Made by a program: the position numbers and the translations under genes. Shown here piece by piece: positions 7,832 to 16,656 of a stretch of 64,000 nt of DNA. Source of the DNA: Planctomycetota bacterium. Lineage in GTDB: Bacteria > Planctomycetota > UBA1135 > GCA-002686595. Under the pieces are notes generated by a model. It was not told where the DNA came from, did not search any database, and saw only the letters and a list, made by a program, of their open reading frames with translations. The stretch spans positions 37,440 through 101,439 of the forward strand of contig JAEUHY010000050.1 in NCBI GenBank assembly GCA_016795325.1, in the 5' to 3' direction. Position 1 is the stretch's first letter. Each line of letters begins with the position of its first letter.

Positions 7832-10168
7832 ATGTCCTCCCTCGGACTCAACATCGGTCTGAAGTCGCTCCTCACGGCCCAGGCGCACCTGGAGACGATC
7901 GGCCACAACGTCTCCAACGCCACGACGCCCGGCTACTCGCGTCAGTCGCTGCAGACCTCGGCTTCGTCGCCGCTGCGCCTGCGCGGACTGCTGCAGGGAA
8001 CCGGCGTGCAGGGCGACGTGATCAACCGCACGGTCGATTCGCTGCTGCAGGCGCGCATCAAGACGCAGGTCTCGTCGCTGGGCCGCATCGACGCACGGCT
8101 CGACACGCTCTCGAACATCGAGAGCTTCCTCGGCGGCGCGAGCGAGAGCGGCGCACCCGCGCTGCTCAAGAAGATGTTCCAGAGCTTCTCTTCGCTCTCG
8201 ACGGCGCCCGAGGACTCCGTGCTGCGCACCGGAGCGATCCAGTCGACGGTGAACTTCGTGAGCCAGGTCAATTCGCTCGCGTCGCGCGCGGTCGAACTCG
8301 AGCAGAACACCTTCCTGCGGCTGCAATCCAACGTGGAGCAGGTCAACGTGCTCGCGGAGAAGATCGGCGCGCTCAACGGGCAGATCGCCAACGGCGAATT
8401 CGGCTCGAGCACCGCCAACGACCTGCGCGACGCGCGCGACCAGGCGGTCCGCGAGCTCGCCGAGTTCGTCGACGTGCGCGCCGTGGAGGACGCGCAAGGC
8501 GCCGTGCGCGTGCTCGTCGGCGGACGCATCCTGGTCAGCCCGACCACGGTCGAATCCATGTCCGTCGCCGGCGATCCCGCGACGGGCAGCGTCGAACTGC
8601 GCATTTCCGGCCAGTCCGTCACGCCCAGCGGCGGCGCACTCGGCGGCTTGCTCGGAATGGTCCACGAGAACCTTCCCGAGTTCCGCGGGCGCGTCGACGA
8701 GTTCGCGCGCAACCTGATCCTCGAGGCCAACCGCGTCCACTCGACCGGTGTGCCGACCAGCGGCTCGTTCAGCGTGCTGATCGCCAGCAATCCGCTGCAG
8801 GACCGCAATCAAGACGGGCTGGTTGCCGACGAGTTGCTGTCCAGCGCGGGACTGCCGTTCGAGCTGCGCGCTGGCGACCTGTACGTCAACGTCGTCGACG
8901 CTGCGAGCGGCGACCTCAGCAAGCACAAGCTCACGATCGATCCGCAACGCACGACGGCCGCGCAGCTGGTGAGCGCGTTGAACGCCGTGCCGCACCTGTC
9001 CGCGAGCATCGACGCGCAGGGCCGCATGCAGATCGTCGCCGACGCCGGCAAACGCTTCGACTTCAGCCCGCGCCTCGACGCACAGCCCGACAACGTCGGC
9101 AGCTTCGGCGGAGGCCGCGCGTCGCTGGGCACTGCGGGCGCCGAGCCCTTCGCGCTCGCGCTGGGCGACACGCTCGACTTCAGCGGGCCCGCCGGCGCCT
9201 TCACCGTGACCTTCGGTGCGAGCGGCTTCGCGCAGATCGGCGCGGCCACGGCGAGCGAGCTCGCAGCTGCGCTCAACGCCGATCCGAGCTTCTCCGCGAA
9301 CAGCCTGGTGGCCACGGATGTCGCCGGACGGCTCGTGGTGCAGACGCTCGGCGCCGGTGCGAGCGAGAGCTTCCAACTCGTGGGCGGCACGGCTGCCGGA
9401 GCGCTCGGCTGGAGCGCCGGGACGACGGTGACCGGCCAGGACAGCGCGGTCAATCCGCGCATCAGCGGCGTCTACAGCGGCGCCGCCAACGGCGAATTCG
9501 TGTTCCGGCCCAACATGGACGGCGTGATCGGCACCACGCCGGGCCTGCGCATCGAGGTCTTCGACGGCGCAGGCGTGAAGCTGACCGAACTCGACGTGGG
9601 TCCGGGCTACACGCCGGGCGACCAGCTCGACGTGCTCGGCGGCGTGCGCGCGAGCTTCGGCTTCGGCGCGCTCTCCGCGTCCAACAACGACGTGTTCAAG
9701 CTCGACGTGGTGGCGGACTCCGACACCAGCGACGCACTCGTGGCGCTCGGCTTCAATTCGCTGTTCGTCGGCAGCGACGCAGCCAGCCTGGCCGTGAACG
9801 GCGACTTGCTGCGCGACAACTCGCTGTTCGCCGCGTCGTACTCCGGCGCCGCAGGCGACGGCGGCGCGCTGCTCGAACTGCTGCAGGTCGAGTCGCGTGG
9901 CATCGCGTCGCTCGGCGGCGCTTCGCTGGACGAGAACCTCGCCGACATCGTCAGCGGCGTGGCGTTGCAGATCGACTCCGAGTCGGGCGCACGCGACGCC
10001 GAGCAATTCCTCCTCGACGGCCTCGACACGCGGCGGGACCAGCTCTCGGGCGTCAACACCGACGAAGAGCTCGTGCGCATGATCGAGCAGGAGCAGGCCT
10101 ACAACCTCGCTTCGCAGTATCTGCGCGTCGTGAACGACCTGATGACCGAGCTCATGAACATCCTCTAA
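7832..10168 (+). CDS. flgK: Flagellar hook-associated protein 1 FlgK (enlarged)
   Basis: A 778-residue hook-filament junction protein; enteric FlgK is about 550. The N-terminal helix carries NIGLKSLLTAQAHLETIGHN with VSNATTPGYSRQ, and the C-terminus carries SGVNTDEELVRMIEQEQAY, both diagnostic. The extra length lies in the surface-exposed centre, residues about 290-620, which is Ala/Gly/Ser/Asp-rich and strand-like with repeated motifs such as LSASIDAQGRMQIVADAG and ASELAAALNADPSFS. Export is by the flagellar secretion system with FlgN. No signal peptide is present. Confidence 0.94.
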   Translation: MSSLGLNIGLKSLLTAQAHLETIGHNVSNATTPGYSRQSLQTSASSPLRLRGLLQGTGVQGDVINRTVDSLLQARIKTQVSSLGRIDARLDTLSNIESFLGGASESGAPALLKKMFQSFSSLSTAPEDSVLRTGAIQSTVNFVSQVNSLASRAVELEQNTFLRLQSNVEQVNVLAEKIGALNGQIANGEFGSSTANDLRDARDQAVRELAEFVDVRAVEDAQGAVRVLVGGRILVSPTTVESMSVAGDPATGSVELRISGQSVTPSGGALGGLLGMVHENLPEFRGRVDEFARNLILEANRVHSTGVPTSGSFSVLIASNPLQDRNQDGLVADELLSSAGLPFELRAGDLYVNVVDAASGDLSKHKLTIDPQRTTAAQLVSALNAVPHLSASIDAQGRMQIVADAGKRFDFSPRLDAQPDNVGSFGGGRASLGTAGAEPFALALGDTLDFSGPAGAFTVTFGASGFAQIGAATASELAAALNADPSFSANSLVATDVAGRLVVQTLGAGASESFQLVGGTAAGALGWSAGTTVTGQDSAVNPRISGVYSGAANGEFVFRPNMDGVIGTTPGLRIEVFDGAGVKLTELDVGPGYTPGDQLDVLGGVRASFGFGALSASNNDVFKLDVVADSDTSDALVALGFNSLFVGSDAASLAVNGDLLRDNSLFAASYSGAAGDGGALLELLQVESRGIASLGGASLDENLADIVSGVALQIDSESGARDAEQFLLDGLDTRRDQLSGVNTDEELVRMIEQEQAYNLASQYLRVVNDLMTELMNIL

Positions 10169-10177
10169 CGCTGCGCC

Positions 10178-11614
10178 ATGGCCGTAAGACCGACTCAACA
10201 GGCGACGTTCGCGCAGATCCAGCGCGGGCTCGAAGCGAACTTCCTCCGGCTCTCGCGCGCGCAGGAGCAAACGGCCACGGGCAAGCGCATCGTGCGCCCC
10301 TCCGATGACCCCGTGGGCGCGTCGCTGAGCCTCGCCTACAAGCGCCAGATCGCGGTGGCCGAGCGCTACCGCACCGCCGTCGACGGCGCGCGCGTGATGC
10401 TCGACACCGGTTCGAGCCTGCTGCAGGACGCGGGCGGTCTGCTGGCGGAGGCGCGCGCGACCTTGCTGACGGCCATGAACGGCACGCAGTCCGCGGACGA
10501 CCGCAAGTTGCTCGGCAACTCGATCAAGCTGATCCGCGACCGCATGCTGGAGCTGGCCAACGCGCGCACCGGCAATCGCTACCTGTTCGGCGGCGCCGCG
10601 ACGTCGACCTCGCCGTTCGAGGAGACCACCAGCGCCGGGGTGAAGACCGTGCGCTACCAAGGCGCGAGCCAGTCGCAGCAGGTGCTGGTCGGGCTCGAAT
10701 CGCGCATCGACGTCACGCTGCCGGGCGACGAGATCTTCGCGGCGAAAGCGCGCACCGGCACCAGCTTCGCCGGCCTGACGGGCGTCGCGAACGGAATGTC
10801 CGCGGACCAGGGCGTGGGCTACGCGTACCTCACCGCGCGCCACGACTCGACCACGGCGCTTGCGCTCGGCGGCGGCATCGCGCTCGCTGCGGGCGGCGCC
10901 AACGACACGATCCTCGGCGTGCACAACTTCGTGGTCGATCCGGTCACGAACACGGCGCGGCTCGGCGCAGGTCCCGACGTGCGTCTGCCGGCCGCGGGCT
11001 CGCCGGCGCTCGCCTCCGTGCGGCTCACCAACGAGCACGGCGCCGAAGTGCACCTGGATTTCTCGGCCTGGAACGGCGCTGCGGTGAACGGAACGCTCAG
11101 CGGTTCGGGCTCGATTTCGCTCGACGGGACGAACTTCACGCCGATAACCCTGACGGAGACCGATCTGCAACTCATGGCCGACGGAGGGCAGACCGTGCTC
11201 CACCTCGACACGACGGGCATGCACCGCGCGGGAGTCGAGCTCGTGACCTTCTCGGGCACGGTCAACGTGTTCGACGTGCTCCAGGGCATCGTCGACGACC
11301 TCGAGAACGACGACGGGCTGGACGCACGCGAGCTGCGCAACCGGCTCGACGTGTGGCTCGGTGAACTCGACCGCAACCACGAGAACCTGCAGATCGCCAC
11401 CGGCGAACTCGGCTCGCTCTCGTCGCGCGCCACGAGTCTCTCGACGAGCTTCGAAGACGAACAACTCGCCGTCCGTGGCTTGCTCTCCGGCGTCGAGGAC
11501 GTCGACTTCAGCCAGGTCGCGCTCGACATGACACGCGCTGAGCAAACGCTTCAGCTCACGCAGGCGACGAGCTCGCGACTGCTCCAATCCTCACTGCTCA
11601 ACTTCCTGCGCTGA
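10178..11614 (+). CDS. flgL: Flagellar hook-associated protein 3 FlgL (enlarged)
   Basis: A 478-residue flagellin-like junction protein; typical FlgL is about 300-320. The N-terminal helix contains RLSRAQEQTATGKRIVRPSD with the DDPVGAS motif, and the C-terminal helix DFSQVALDMTRAEQTLQLTQ is the flagellin-type terminus. The insert, residues about 200-370, is a Gly/Ala/Asp-rich strand domain (VVDPVTNTARLGAGPDVRLPAA and following) displayed on the surface. It follows flgK by 9 bases. Confidence 0.92.
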   Translation: MAVRPTQQATFAQIQRGLEANFLRLSRAQEQTATGKRIVRPSDDPVGASLSLAYKRQIAVAERYRTAVDGARVMLDTGSSLLQDAGGLLAEARATLLTAMNGTQSADDRKLLGNSIKLIRDRMLELANARTGNRYLFGGAATSTSPFEETTSAGVKTVRYQGASQSQQVLVGLESRIDVTLPGDEIFAAKARTGTSFAGLTGVANGMSADQGVGYAYLTARHDSTTALALGGGIALAAGGANDTILGVHNFVVDPVTNTARLGAGPDVRLPAAGSPALASVRLTNEHGAEVHLDFSAWNGAAVNGTLSGSGSISLDGTNFTPITLTETDLQLMADGGQTVLHLDTTGMHRAGVELVTFSGTVNVFDVLQGIVDDLENDDGLDARELRNRLDVWLGELDRNHENLQIATGELGSLSSRATSLSTSFEDEQLAVRGLLSGVEDVDFSQVALDMTRAEQTLQLTQATSSRLLQSSLLNFLR

Positions 11615-11640
11615 ACGCATCCGGCGCAGAGCCCATCCCC

Positions 11641-11949
11641 ATGAACGAATCGCTGCCCATCAAGTCCATCGGCGTCGCCGCCAGCGGCGCGTCGAGCGCG
11701 CCGCAGAGCAAGGCCGTCGACGGCGGCGCGGTCGCCTTCAAGGCCTTGCTCGACCAACTCGAGCAGCGCGCGCAAGCCCTCGAGGTCGAGAGCCGCAAGG
11801 ACCTCTCCAAGGATGACCTCGCGGGCGCCGTCGACAACGCCCGCATCTCGCTGCAGCAGATGCTGTCGCTGAAGGACCAGTTGCTCGAGGCCTGGCAGGC
11901 GTCGCAGCTCGAACAGCCGCAGGCGCCGGGCGCCGACCGCGCCGCGTGA
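11641..11949 (+). CDS. Small helical protein ending the flagellar operon
   Basis: A 102-residue protein I do not recognise. The N-terminal third is Ser/Ala-rich and probably unstructured; residues about 32-90 form two charged helices (FKALLDQLEQRAQALEVESRKD, DNARISLQQMLSLKDQLLEAW). There is no signal peptide or membrane segment. It begins 26 bases after flgL and is probably cotranscribed. The unstructured start and helical end resemble flagellar export substrates or chaperones, so an assembly role is plausible but unproven. Confidence 0.7.
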   Translation: MNESLPIKSIGVAASGASSAPQSKAVDGGAVAFKALLDQLEQRAQALEVESRKDLSKDDLAGAVDNARISLQQMLSLKDQLLEAWQASQLEQPQAPGADRAA

Positions 11950-11992
11950 GCGTCTGGGTCCGCGCCCTTCCTACCCGTAGGCTCTGAATTGC

Positions 11993-13093
11993 ATGGAACA
12001 ACTCGCCGCCAGCGTGAGAGCGCGCGCCGTCGCGCTGATGGAGCAGGTGCTGCGCGGCGGTGCGCCGCTCGCCGCCGAATACCCGCTCGTCCTGGATCCG
12101 CGTTTTCCCGGGCGTGTGCTGGCGATCGAAGAGCGCGGCGTGGTGGTCAGCGCGTGCGCGGCGCTCGTGCGCGACTTCGTCGTGGGACAGCACACGGTGC
12201 GCGCCGGCCTGATCGGTTCCGTCGTCACGCATCCCGAGCACCGCGGACGCGGGCTGGCGACGGAGCTGCTGCTCCGCGCCGAACGAGCGCTCGCGCAAGA
12301 CGGCGCGTGGCTCGCGCTCCTGTGGGCCGACGATCCGCTGTTCTACGACGAGCGCGGTTGGCGCCCGGTCGGATGTGAGCTCGATTTCGTGCTCGAGTCG
12401 TGGCAGGAGGGCCGGCTGGCGGGCGCCAGCGGCATCCGCGCGGCGGCGCCGGACGACTGGGGCGCGATCCACCGCCTCTACACACGCCAACGCGAGCGCG
12501 TCGACCGTTCGATCGACGAAACGCGCGCGTTGCTCGCCGGTCCGGGCATCGAGACGCTGGTCATCCAGCGCGAGCGCGACGTGGTTGCGTACTCGTGCCT
12601 CGGCCGCGGCGGCGACTTCGCGCGCACGATCCACGAATGGTCGGGCGCCGACCAGGACGTGCTCGCGCTCGTGCGCGCGCACATGCAGCGCGCGAAGGCG
12701 CGCGGCGCGAGCGGGCCGACCTACCTGCTCACGCCGCCGACGGCGCGCACCCTGCACGAACGCCTGCGCGGGTGCGGACTGACTTGTGCAGACGGCGTGC
12801 TCGCACAGGGCAAATTGCTCGATCCCCAGGCCGCCTGCGCGCTGCTGGCGGCGCTCGCCGGCCCTCAGGCGGTGGTGTCGATCGAAACGCTGGTCGAGTC
12901 CGCCGAATCGCGGCCGCACATCGTGCTGCGCGGTCCCGCTGGCGAGAGCATCCTGCCCGAGAACGACCTGCTCGACGTGCTGCTCCCTGCGCGCGGCCGC
13001 CGCACTCGCGTCGAAGCCTTGGCGCGCGAAACCGGTCTCGCGCTCGACGCGCTGCCGTTGCCCCTCTTCGCGTGGGGGCTCGATTCCATCTGA
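11993..13093 (+). CDS. GNAT-family N-acetyltransferase (two-domain)
   Basis: A 366-residue cytosolic protein. The first domain has the acetyl-CoA binding motif VTHPEHRGRGLATELLLRAE at residues about 81-100 (the R/QxxGxG/A signature), then LALLWADDPLFYDERGWRPVG, typical of GNAT motif B. A second domain (about 140-280) looks like a degenerate GNAT fold (IRAAAPDDWGAIHRLY opening), and the last 90 residues resemble a sterol-carrier-like region as in Eis-type proteins. The substrate is unknown. The 43-base gap after the flagellar operon suggests possible read-through but a separate function. Confidence 0.8.
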   Translation: MEQLAASVRARAVALMEQVLRGGAPLAAEYPLVLDPRFPGRVLAIEERGVVVSACAALVRDFVVGQHTVRAGLIGSVVTHPEHRGRGLATELLLRAERALAQDGAWLALLWADDPLFYDERGWRPVGCELDFVLESWQEGRLAGASGIRAAAPDDWGAIHRLYTRQRERVDRSIDETRALLAGPGIETLVIQRERDVVAYSCLGRGGDFARTIHEWSGADQDVLALVRAHMQRAKARGASGPTYLLTPPTARTLHERLRGCGLTCADGVLAQGKLLDPQAACALLAALAGPQAVVSIETLVESAESRPHIVLRGPAGESILPENDLLDVLLPARGRRTRVEALARETGLALDALPLPLFAWGLDSI

Positions 13094-13112
13094 CGCATAA
13101 CGTATGAACGCT

Positions 13113-13152
13113 CGGGCCCGCCGGTCGCCACGCGGGCCTGTTTCGTCTTCTG
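13113..13152 (+). terminator. Candidate intrinsic terminator after the GNAT gene
   Basis: Inverted repeat GGCCCGC (13115-13121) and GCGGGCC (13132-13138) with a 10-base loop, extendable by a G-T and a C-G pair, followed by TGTTTCGTCTTCTGCTTCC, which is T-rich for this genome. It lies between the GNAT stop (13093) and the LOG-protein start (13186). Confidence 0.45.
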
Positions 13153-13185
13153 CTTCCTGATTTCCGACCAAGATCCAACCTGCCG

Positions 13186-15183
13186 ATGAGCGCTGCTTCG
13201 ATTCGTTATCAGACCCCCGAAACCCCCGACGGGATCGTGCGCAAGGTCGAAGCCAGCACGGAGCGCAACGGCGCGCTCGAGACGGTGATCGAGTTCCGCG
13301 TGTCCGCCGACTTCAAGGCCCGTTGCGAGGGGCGCGCCGAACACGTGGCCTTCGCCGCGCGCAGCCGCATCGCGCGCCTGGGCATCGACGTCGAACCGAC
13401 CAGCCGCATCCACTTCGAGAACGGCAAGGCGCTCCTCAGCGCGCGCATCTCGTCGAACGTGCGGGCGTACGGGATCGATCGCTTCCTCGATTGCCTCATC
13501 ACACGCGACCTGCACTTGGGCCGCCTCGTGCTGTGCCCGCCCGACAACCAGCTCTCGAGCGACGAGATCTACTCCGAGCTGGAGCGCAACGAGTTCCAGC
13601 TGCCCAGCGGGTATTCGATCGGCGCCGACGGCTCGTTCACGATCCAAACGCACAAGCTCTACTACGAGCTCTCCAAGCAGCTCTCGCTGGAGGACGCGCT
13701 CGCGATCCTCACGCAGGAGGGCGGCAAGAGCATCCTCAACCGCCTGCAGATCCCGCGCAACGTCGACAACCTCGTGATCCCGGCCGGACAGGGCCTGATC
13801 ACCTCGTGCTCGATGTTCCTGCACAAGCACTACGCCGTGATCAACCCGGTCGCGGGCGCACACGGCCGGCACCTGCACGCGATCGTGCTCGATCCCGTCC
13901 TGACGCGCGGCACACGCGTGTTCCTCGAGATCTCCAACAGCTCGCAGCGCCAGATCGTCAATCCGTTCGTCACGGCCAAGATGTACACGGCCGAAGAAAA
14001 GCTCGGTTCGACGCGTGTCTTCGCGGCGCCCAAGCTCGACGAAATCGCCGCAGCGCGCGAGCAGAGCGTGCCGAGCTACGAGGCGCTTTCGTCGTACTAC
14101 GAGGCGCAGATGCCGCCCTCGAAGGAGCGCAGCTACCAGCACCGCCCGTTGATCGTCGTCCCCGACTTGGCCGCGATCACCAACAAACAACTGCCGTCGC
14201 TGGTTTCGACGCGGCCCGAGCCGCAGAACGCGGCGAAGATGCTCGCGAGCTTCCGCTCGACCGTCGATTATTCGGTCGTCGGCTCGAACTCCGACCTCTT
14301 CGCGACGCGCGTGCTCACGCAGTTGCCCGAAGGCAAGCAGCAGTGGCTGCTGCTCGAGTACTTCCCCAACCTGCTCGAGCACATCGCGATCTGCAACGCG
14401 ATCCTGACCAAGCGCGTGGGCGGCGTGATCTTCCGCCGCGCGTCGTTCGAGCACGGCCAGTTCTTCTCGGGCCACGACCACACGCGCCTAGCCGACTACG
14501 AGGCGCTCGGCGCGAAGGTGCTGTGGGTGCACGACGATCGGCGCCACGTCGCCAGCCACGCTTTCCGCGGCTTGCGCGGCTACTTCGTCGAGCCCGGCAG
14601 CGAGCAGCGTTTCCGCAACTCGCTGGTCGTCGCGGTGTACGGCTCGGCGGCCAAGCTCAACAAGGAGCACGAGGACGGCCTGCGCGAGCTGCTCGTGCAG
14701 ATCAAGGAGCTCTTCGGCGGCGCGGTTGCGATCCTCACCGGCGGCGGGCCGGGCGCGATGCAGCAGGGCACCGACATCGCGCTCGAGCAGGGCCTGCTCG
14801 TCGGCGCGAACTACATCGAGACGATCGACCAGGGCACCAACAAGGCCGCGCACTTCTACCAGTGCTTCCAGGACCGCAACCGCCACAACCGCCAGCGCTG
14901 GTTCGACATCGCCAGCTTCACGGTGTTCTGCGTCGGCGGCTTGGGCACGCTCGAAGAGGTTGGCCTGACGCTGACCGACATGAAGCTCGGCATGGTCGAG
15001 CGCGGCCCGGTCGTGTTCTTCGGCAAGTACAAGGACGACGCGTACTGGAGCTACATGAAGCTCCTCTTCGAACGCATGGTCGCCGCCGAGCGCGCGCCGC
15101 AGTGGGTGATGGACAACATCCTCTTCACCGGCGACGCGACGCGCCTGACGCCGTTCTACAAACGCGTGCTCGGGCTGGGCTGA
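13186..15183 (+). CDS. Large LOG-domain (Rossmann-fold nucleotide-binding) protein
   Basis: A 665-residue protein. The C-terminal 200 residues are a LOG/TIGR00730 domain: VAVYGSAAKLNKEHEDG around 484-500, the nucleotide-binding GGGPGAMQQGTDIALEQGLLVGAN around 520-545, and the active-site region VGGLGTLEEVGLTLTDMKLG around 584-605. The canonical motif is PGGxGTxxE; here the leading Pro is Val, while the GG, GT and Glu remain. LOG enzymes release the base from nucleoside monophosphates. The first 440 residues are unfamiliar, with mixed strands and helices, and may be a regulatory or substrate domain; the E. coli enzyme PpnN also carries extra domains around its LOG core. Convergent with the next gene by a 28-base overlap. 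Confidence 0.78.
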   Translation: MSAASIRYQTPETPDGIVRKVEASTERNGALETVIEFRVSADFKARCEGRAEHVAFAARSRIARLGIDVEPTSRIHFENGKALLSARISSNVRAYGIDRFLDCLITRDLHLGRLVLCPPDNQLSSDEIYSELERNEFQLPSGYSIGADGSFTIQTHKLYYELSKQLSLEDALAILTQEGGKSILNRLQIPRNVDNLVIPAGQGLITSCSMFLHKHYAVINPVAGAHGRHLHAIVLDPVLTRGTRVFLEISNSSQRQIVNPFVTAKMYTAEEKLGSTRVFAAPKLDEIAAAREQSVPSYEALSSYYEAQMPPSKERSYQHRPLIVVPDLAAITNKQLPSLVSTRPEPQNAAKMLASFRSTVDYSVVGSNSDLFATRVLTQLPEGKQQWLLLEYFPNLLEHIAICNAILTKRVGGVIFRRASFEHGQFFSGHDHTRLADYEALGAKVLWVHDDRRHVASHAFRGLRGYFVEPGSEQRFRNSLVVAVYGSAAKLNKEHEDGLRELLVQIKELFGGAVAILTGGGPGAMQQGTDIALEQGLLVGANYIETIDQGTNKAAHFYQCFQDRNRHNRQRWFDIASFTVFCVGGLGTLEEVGLTLTDMKLGMVERGPVVFFGKYKDDAYWSYMKLLFERMVAAERAPQWVMDNILFTGDATRLTPFYKRVLGLG

Positions 15184-16046
15184 GCGAGGAAGCGCCGCAG
15201 CAGCGAGGGTGCTGCGGCGGCAAGACCCACGGCCGCGGCGCACAGCTCGATCGCGAGCAGCGACTCGTCCAGCAGGCTCAAGTGAAGCGCGCTCCCCAGC
15301 GCCCACAGCAGCGCCCACAGCCAGAGCGGCATCCGCAGCCACGGATCGTCGTTGAGGTGCAGCAGCGAGAGGCCGAAGCCCAGCAGGACGCCGACGCGCG
15401 CGAAGGGCTCGCGCAACACGACGAATGCGGCCGCGGCCGCAGTGGGCCCGAGAAGAAACAGCGGTTGGACCTCGGCGCCGGGGAGCAAGGCGAACTGCGC
15501 GAGCGCAGCGACGAGCAAGCCCGCGCCGAGGAGCGCGAGGACGCGCGCGGCGCCGAGCAGGTGCTCGGCGGCGGCGCTGAACACGTGGAGCATCCACAGG
15601 CTGCTGAGCAGCGCGACCGCTTTGCGCGGCGTGAAGGCGCTCTCGAAGGCGACGTTCAGCAGGCCGACAAGCCCTGTCGCGTCCGGTTCGGACGCGTTCT
15701 CGACGACCATGCCGAGGCTGCGGGCGAACTCCGGGTCGAGCCCCGCGTCGAACCCCGGTGCGTTCCAGCGCGCCCAAAGTTGCGCAGCGCCTACACACGC
15801 TGCTCCGGCGCCGAAGGTCCACGTCGCCCAGGGCCGCACGAGGTTGTGCTCGAACAGCGCGACCGGCAGCCCGAGCGCGGCGGGAAGGTGGTCGAGCGCC
15901 GTCGGCTGCGGGAGTTGGGCCTCGTCGTAGCTCTCGCGGCCGAGCTCCGCGTGCATGTGGCCGAGCGCCTCCTGCGCGCGCGGGCTCAGCGGCTTCACTT
16001 CGCCGTCGGAGTGTTTGCGCATCGAGTGTTGGGGGCGTCGGCCCAT
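15156..16046 (-). CDS. Polytopic membrane protein, possibly a catalytically dead rhomboid relative
   Basis: A 296-residue protein with a charged N-terminus of about 60 residues and six or seven hydrophobic segments (including VLALLGAGLLVAALAQFALL and AAAAAFVVLREPFARVGVLL). The order of a His/Glu-containing segment (LHVFSAAAEHLLGAARVLALL) followed by a GPTAAAAAF segment recalls the rhomboid fold (HLxxN, then GxSG), but the catalytic Ser is missing and the call is weak. A motif LNDDPWLRMPLW lies near the end. Its 3' end overlaps the LOG gene by 28 bases on the opposite strand. Confidence 0.6.
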   Translation of the reverse strand: MGRRPQHSMRKHSDGEVKPLSPRAQEALGHMHAELGRESYDEAQLPQPTALDHLPAALGLPVALFEHNLVRPWATWTFGAGAACVGAAQLWARWNAPGFDAGLDPEFARSLGMVVENASEPDATGLVGLLNVAFESAFTPRKAVALLSSLWMLHVFSAAAEHLLGAARVLALLGAGLLVAALAQFALLPGAEVQPLFLLGPTAAAAAFVVLREPFARVGVLLGFGLSLLHLNDDPWLRMPLWLWALLWALGSALHLSLLDESLLAIELCAAAVGLAAAAPSLLRRFLAQPSPSTRL

Positions 16047-16077
16047 GACTGTTGTGCGGATCTTGTGCGACGCCGTC

Positions 16078-16569
16078 TCACCAAGGCGTCAGCACGAGCA
16101 GCGCGATTCCCCCAGCCAGCAGGAACAACGCGAGCACCGTCGCCGCCTGCACGGTGCGATAGCGTCGCGGCCGCGTCGGCAGCGCGCGAGCGAGCTTGAA
16201 GTAGCGCGGCGCCATGATCAGCGCGAGTGGTGACAGATACCCAAAGAGGGCCGAAGCGATGATGCGGTCGCCCAAGCGCTGGACCTCGCGCAGCTCCTGC
16301 TCGAGCGCATCTTCACCGCCATCGCGCATCATCGCGCCGGCCGCAGCGTCGAGTTCGAGAATGTAGTGCGCCCGTTTCCAATGTCTGCGTTCCACGAGCA
16401 CGCGCAACTCGAACACGTTGCCGCCCGTGGCGTCTGCGTCGACGTAGCGCAGGTTGCGATCGGGCACGAAGGCCCGCACCCCGTGTTCGCGCAGCCGCGC
16501 GTGGACCATCTCGGCTACCCCGGCGTTGCCGTGGTAAACCTCGACCCAGTCTTCCGCGAGTGACTTCAA
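16078..16569 (-). CDS. DUF2007-like protein with C-terminal membrane helices
   Basis: A 163-residue protein. Residues about 5-70 (WVEVYHGNAGVAEMVHARLREHG, then VLVERRHWKRAHYIL) match the small DUF2007 fold, proposed as a signal-transducing or regulatory domain. A linker of Glu-rich helix leads to two hydrophobic segments at about 103-120 and 142-160 (AATVLALFLLAGGIALLVL). It is probably an inner-membrane protein with a cytoplasmic head. It is followed on the same strand, after 31 bases, by the rhomboid-like gene. Confidence 0.6.
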   Translation of the reverse strand: MKSLAEDWVEVYHGNAGVAEMVHARLREHGVRAFVPDRNLRYVDADATGGNVFELRVLVERRHWKRAHYILELDAAAGAMMRDGGEDALEQELREVQRLGDRIIASALFGYLSPLALIMAPRYFKLARALPTRPRRYRTVQAATVLALFLLAGGIALLVLTPW

Positions 16570-16656
16570 GCGGCGAGCCTTTCGTCAGCGATTTAGGCTA
16601 ACGCCGTCGCGGCGCAACGTTTCGATTTGGAGCGCTTTTGAACTTGCGGCCTTGGC

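Noticed and set aside
6893..11587. A 1564-codon open frame on the minus strand opposite the flagellar genes
   Set aside because: It is low in complexity and rich in Arg, Ala, Glu and His, with no family motif, and it runs antisense to several confidently identified flagellar genes. In GC-rich DNA long spurious frames are common.
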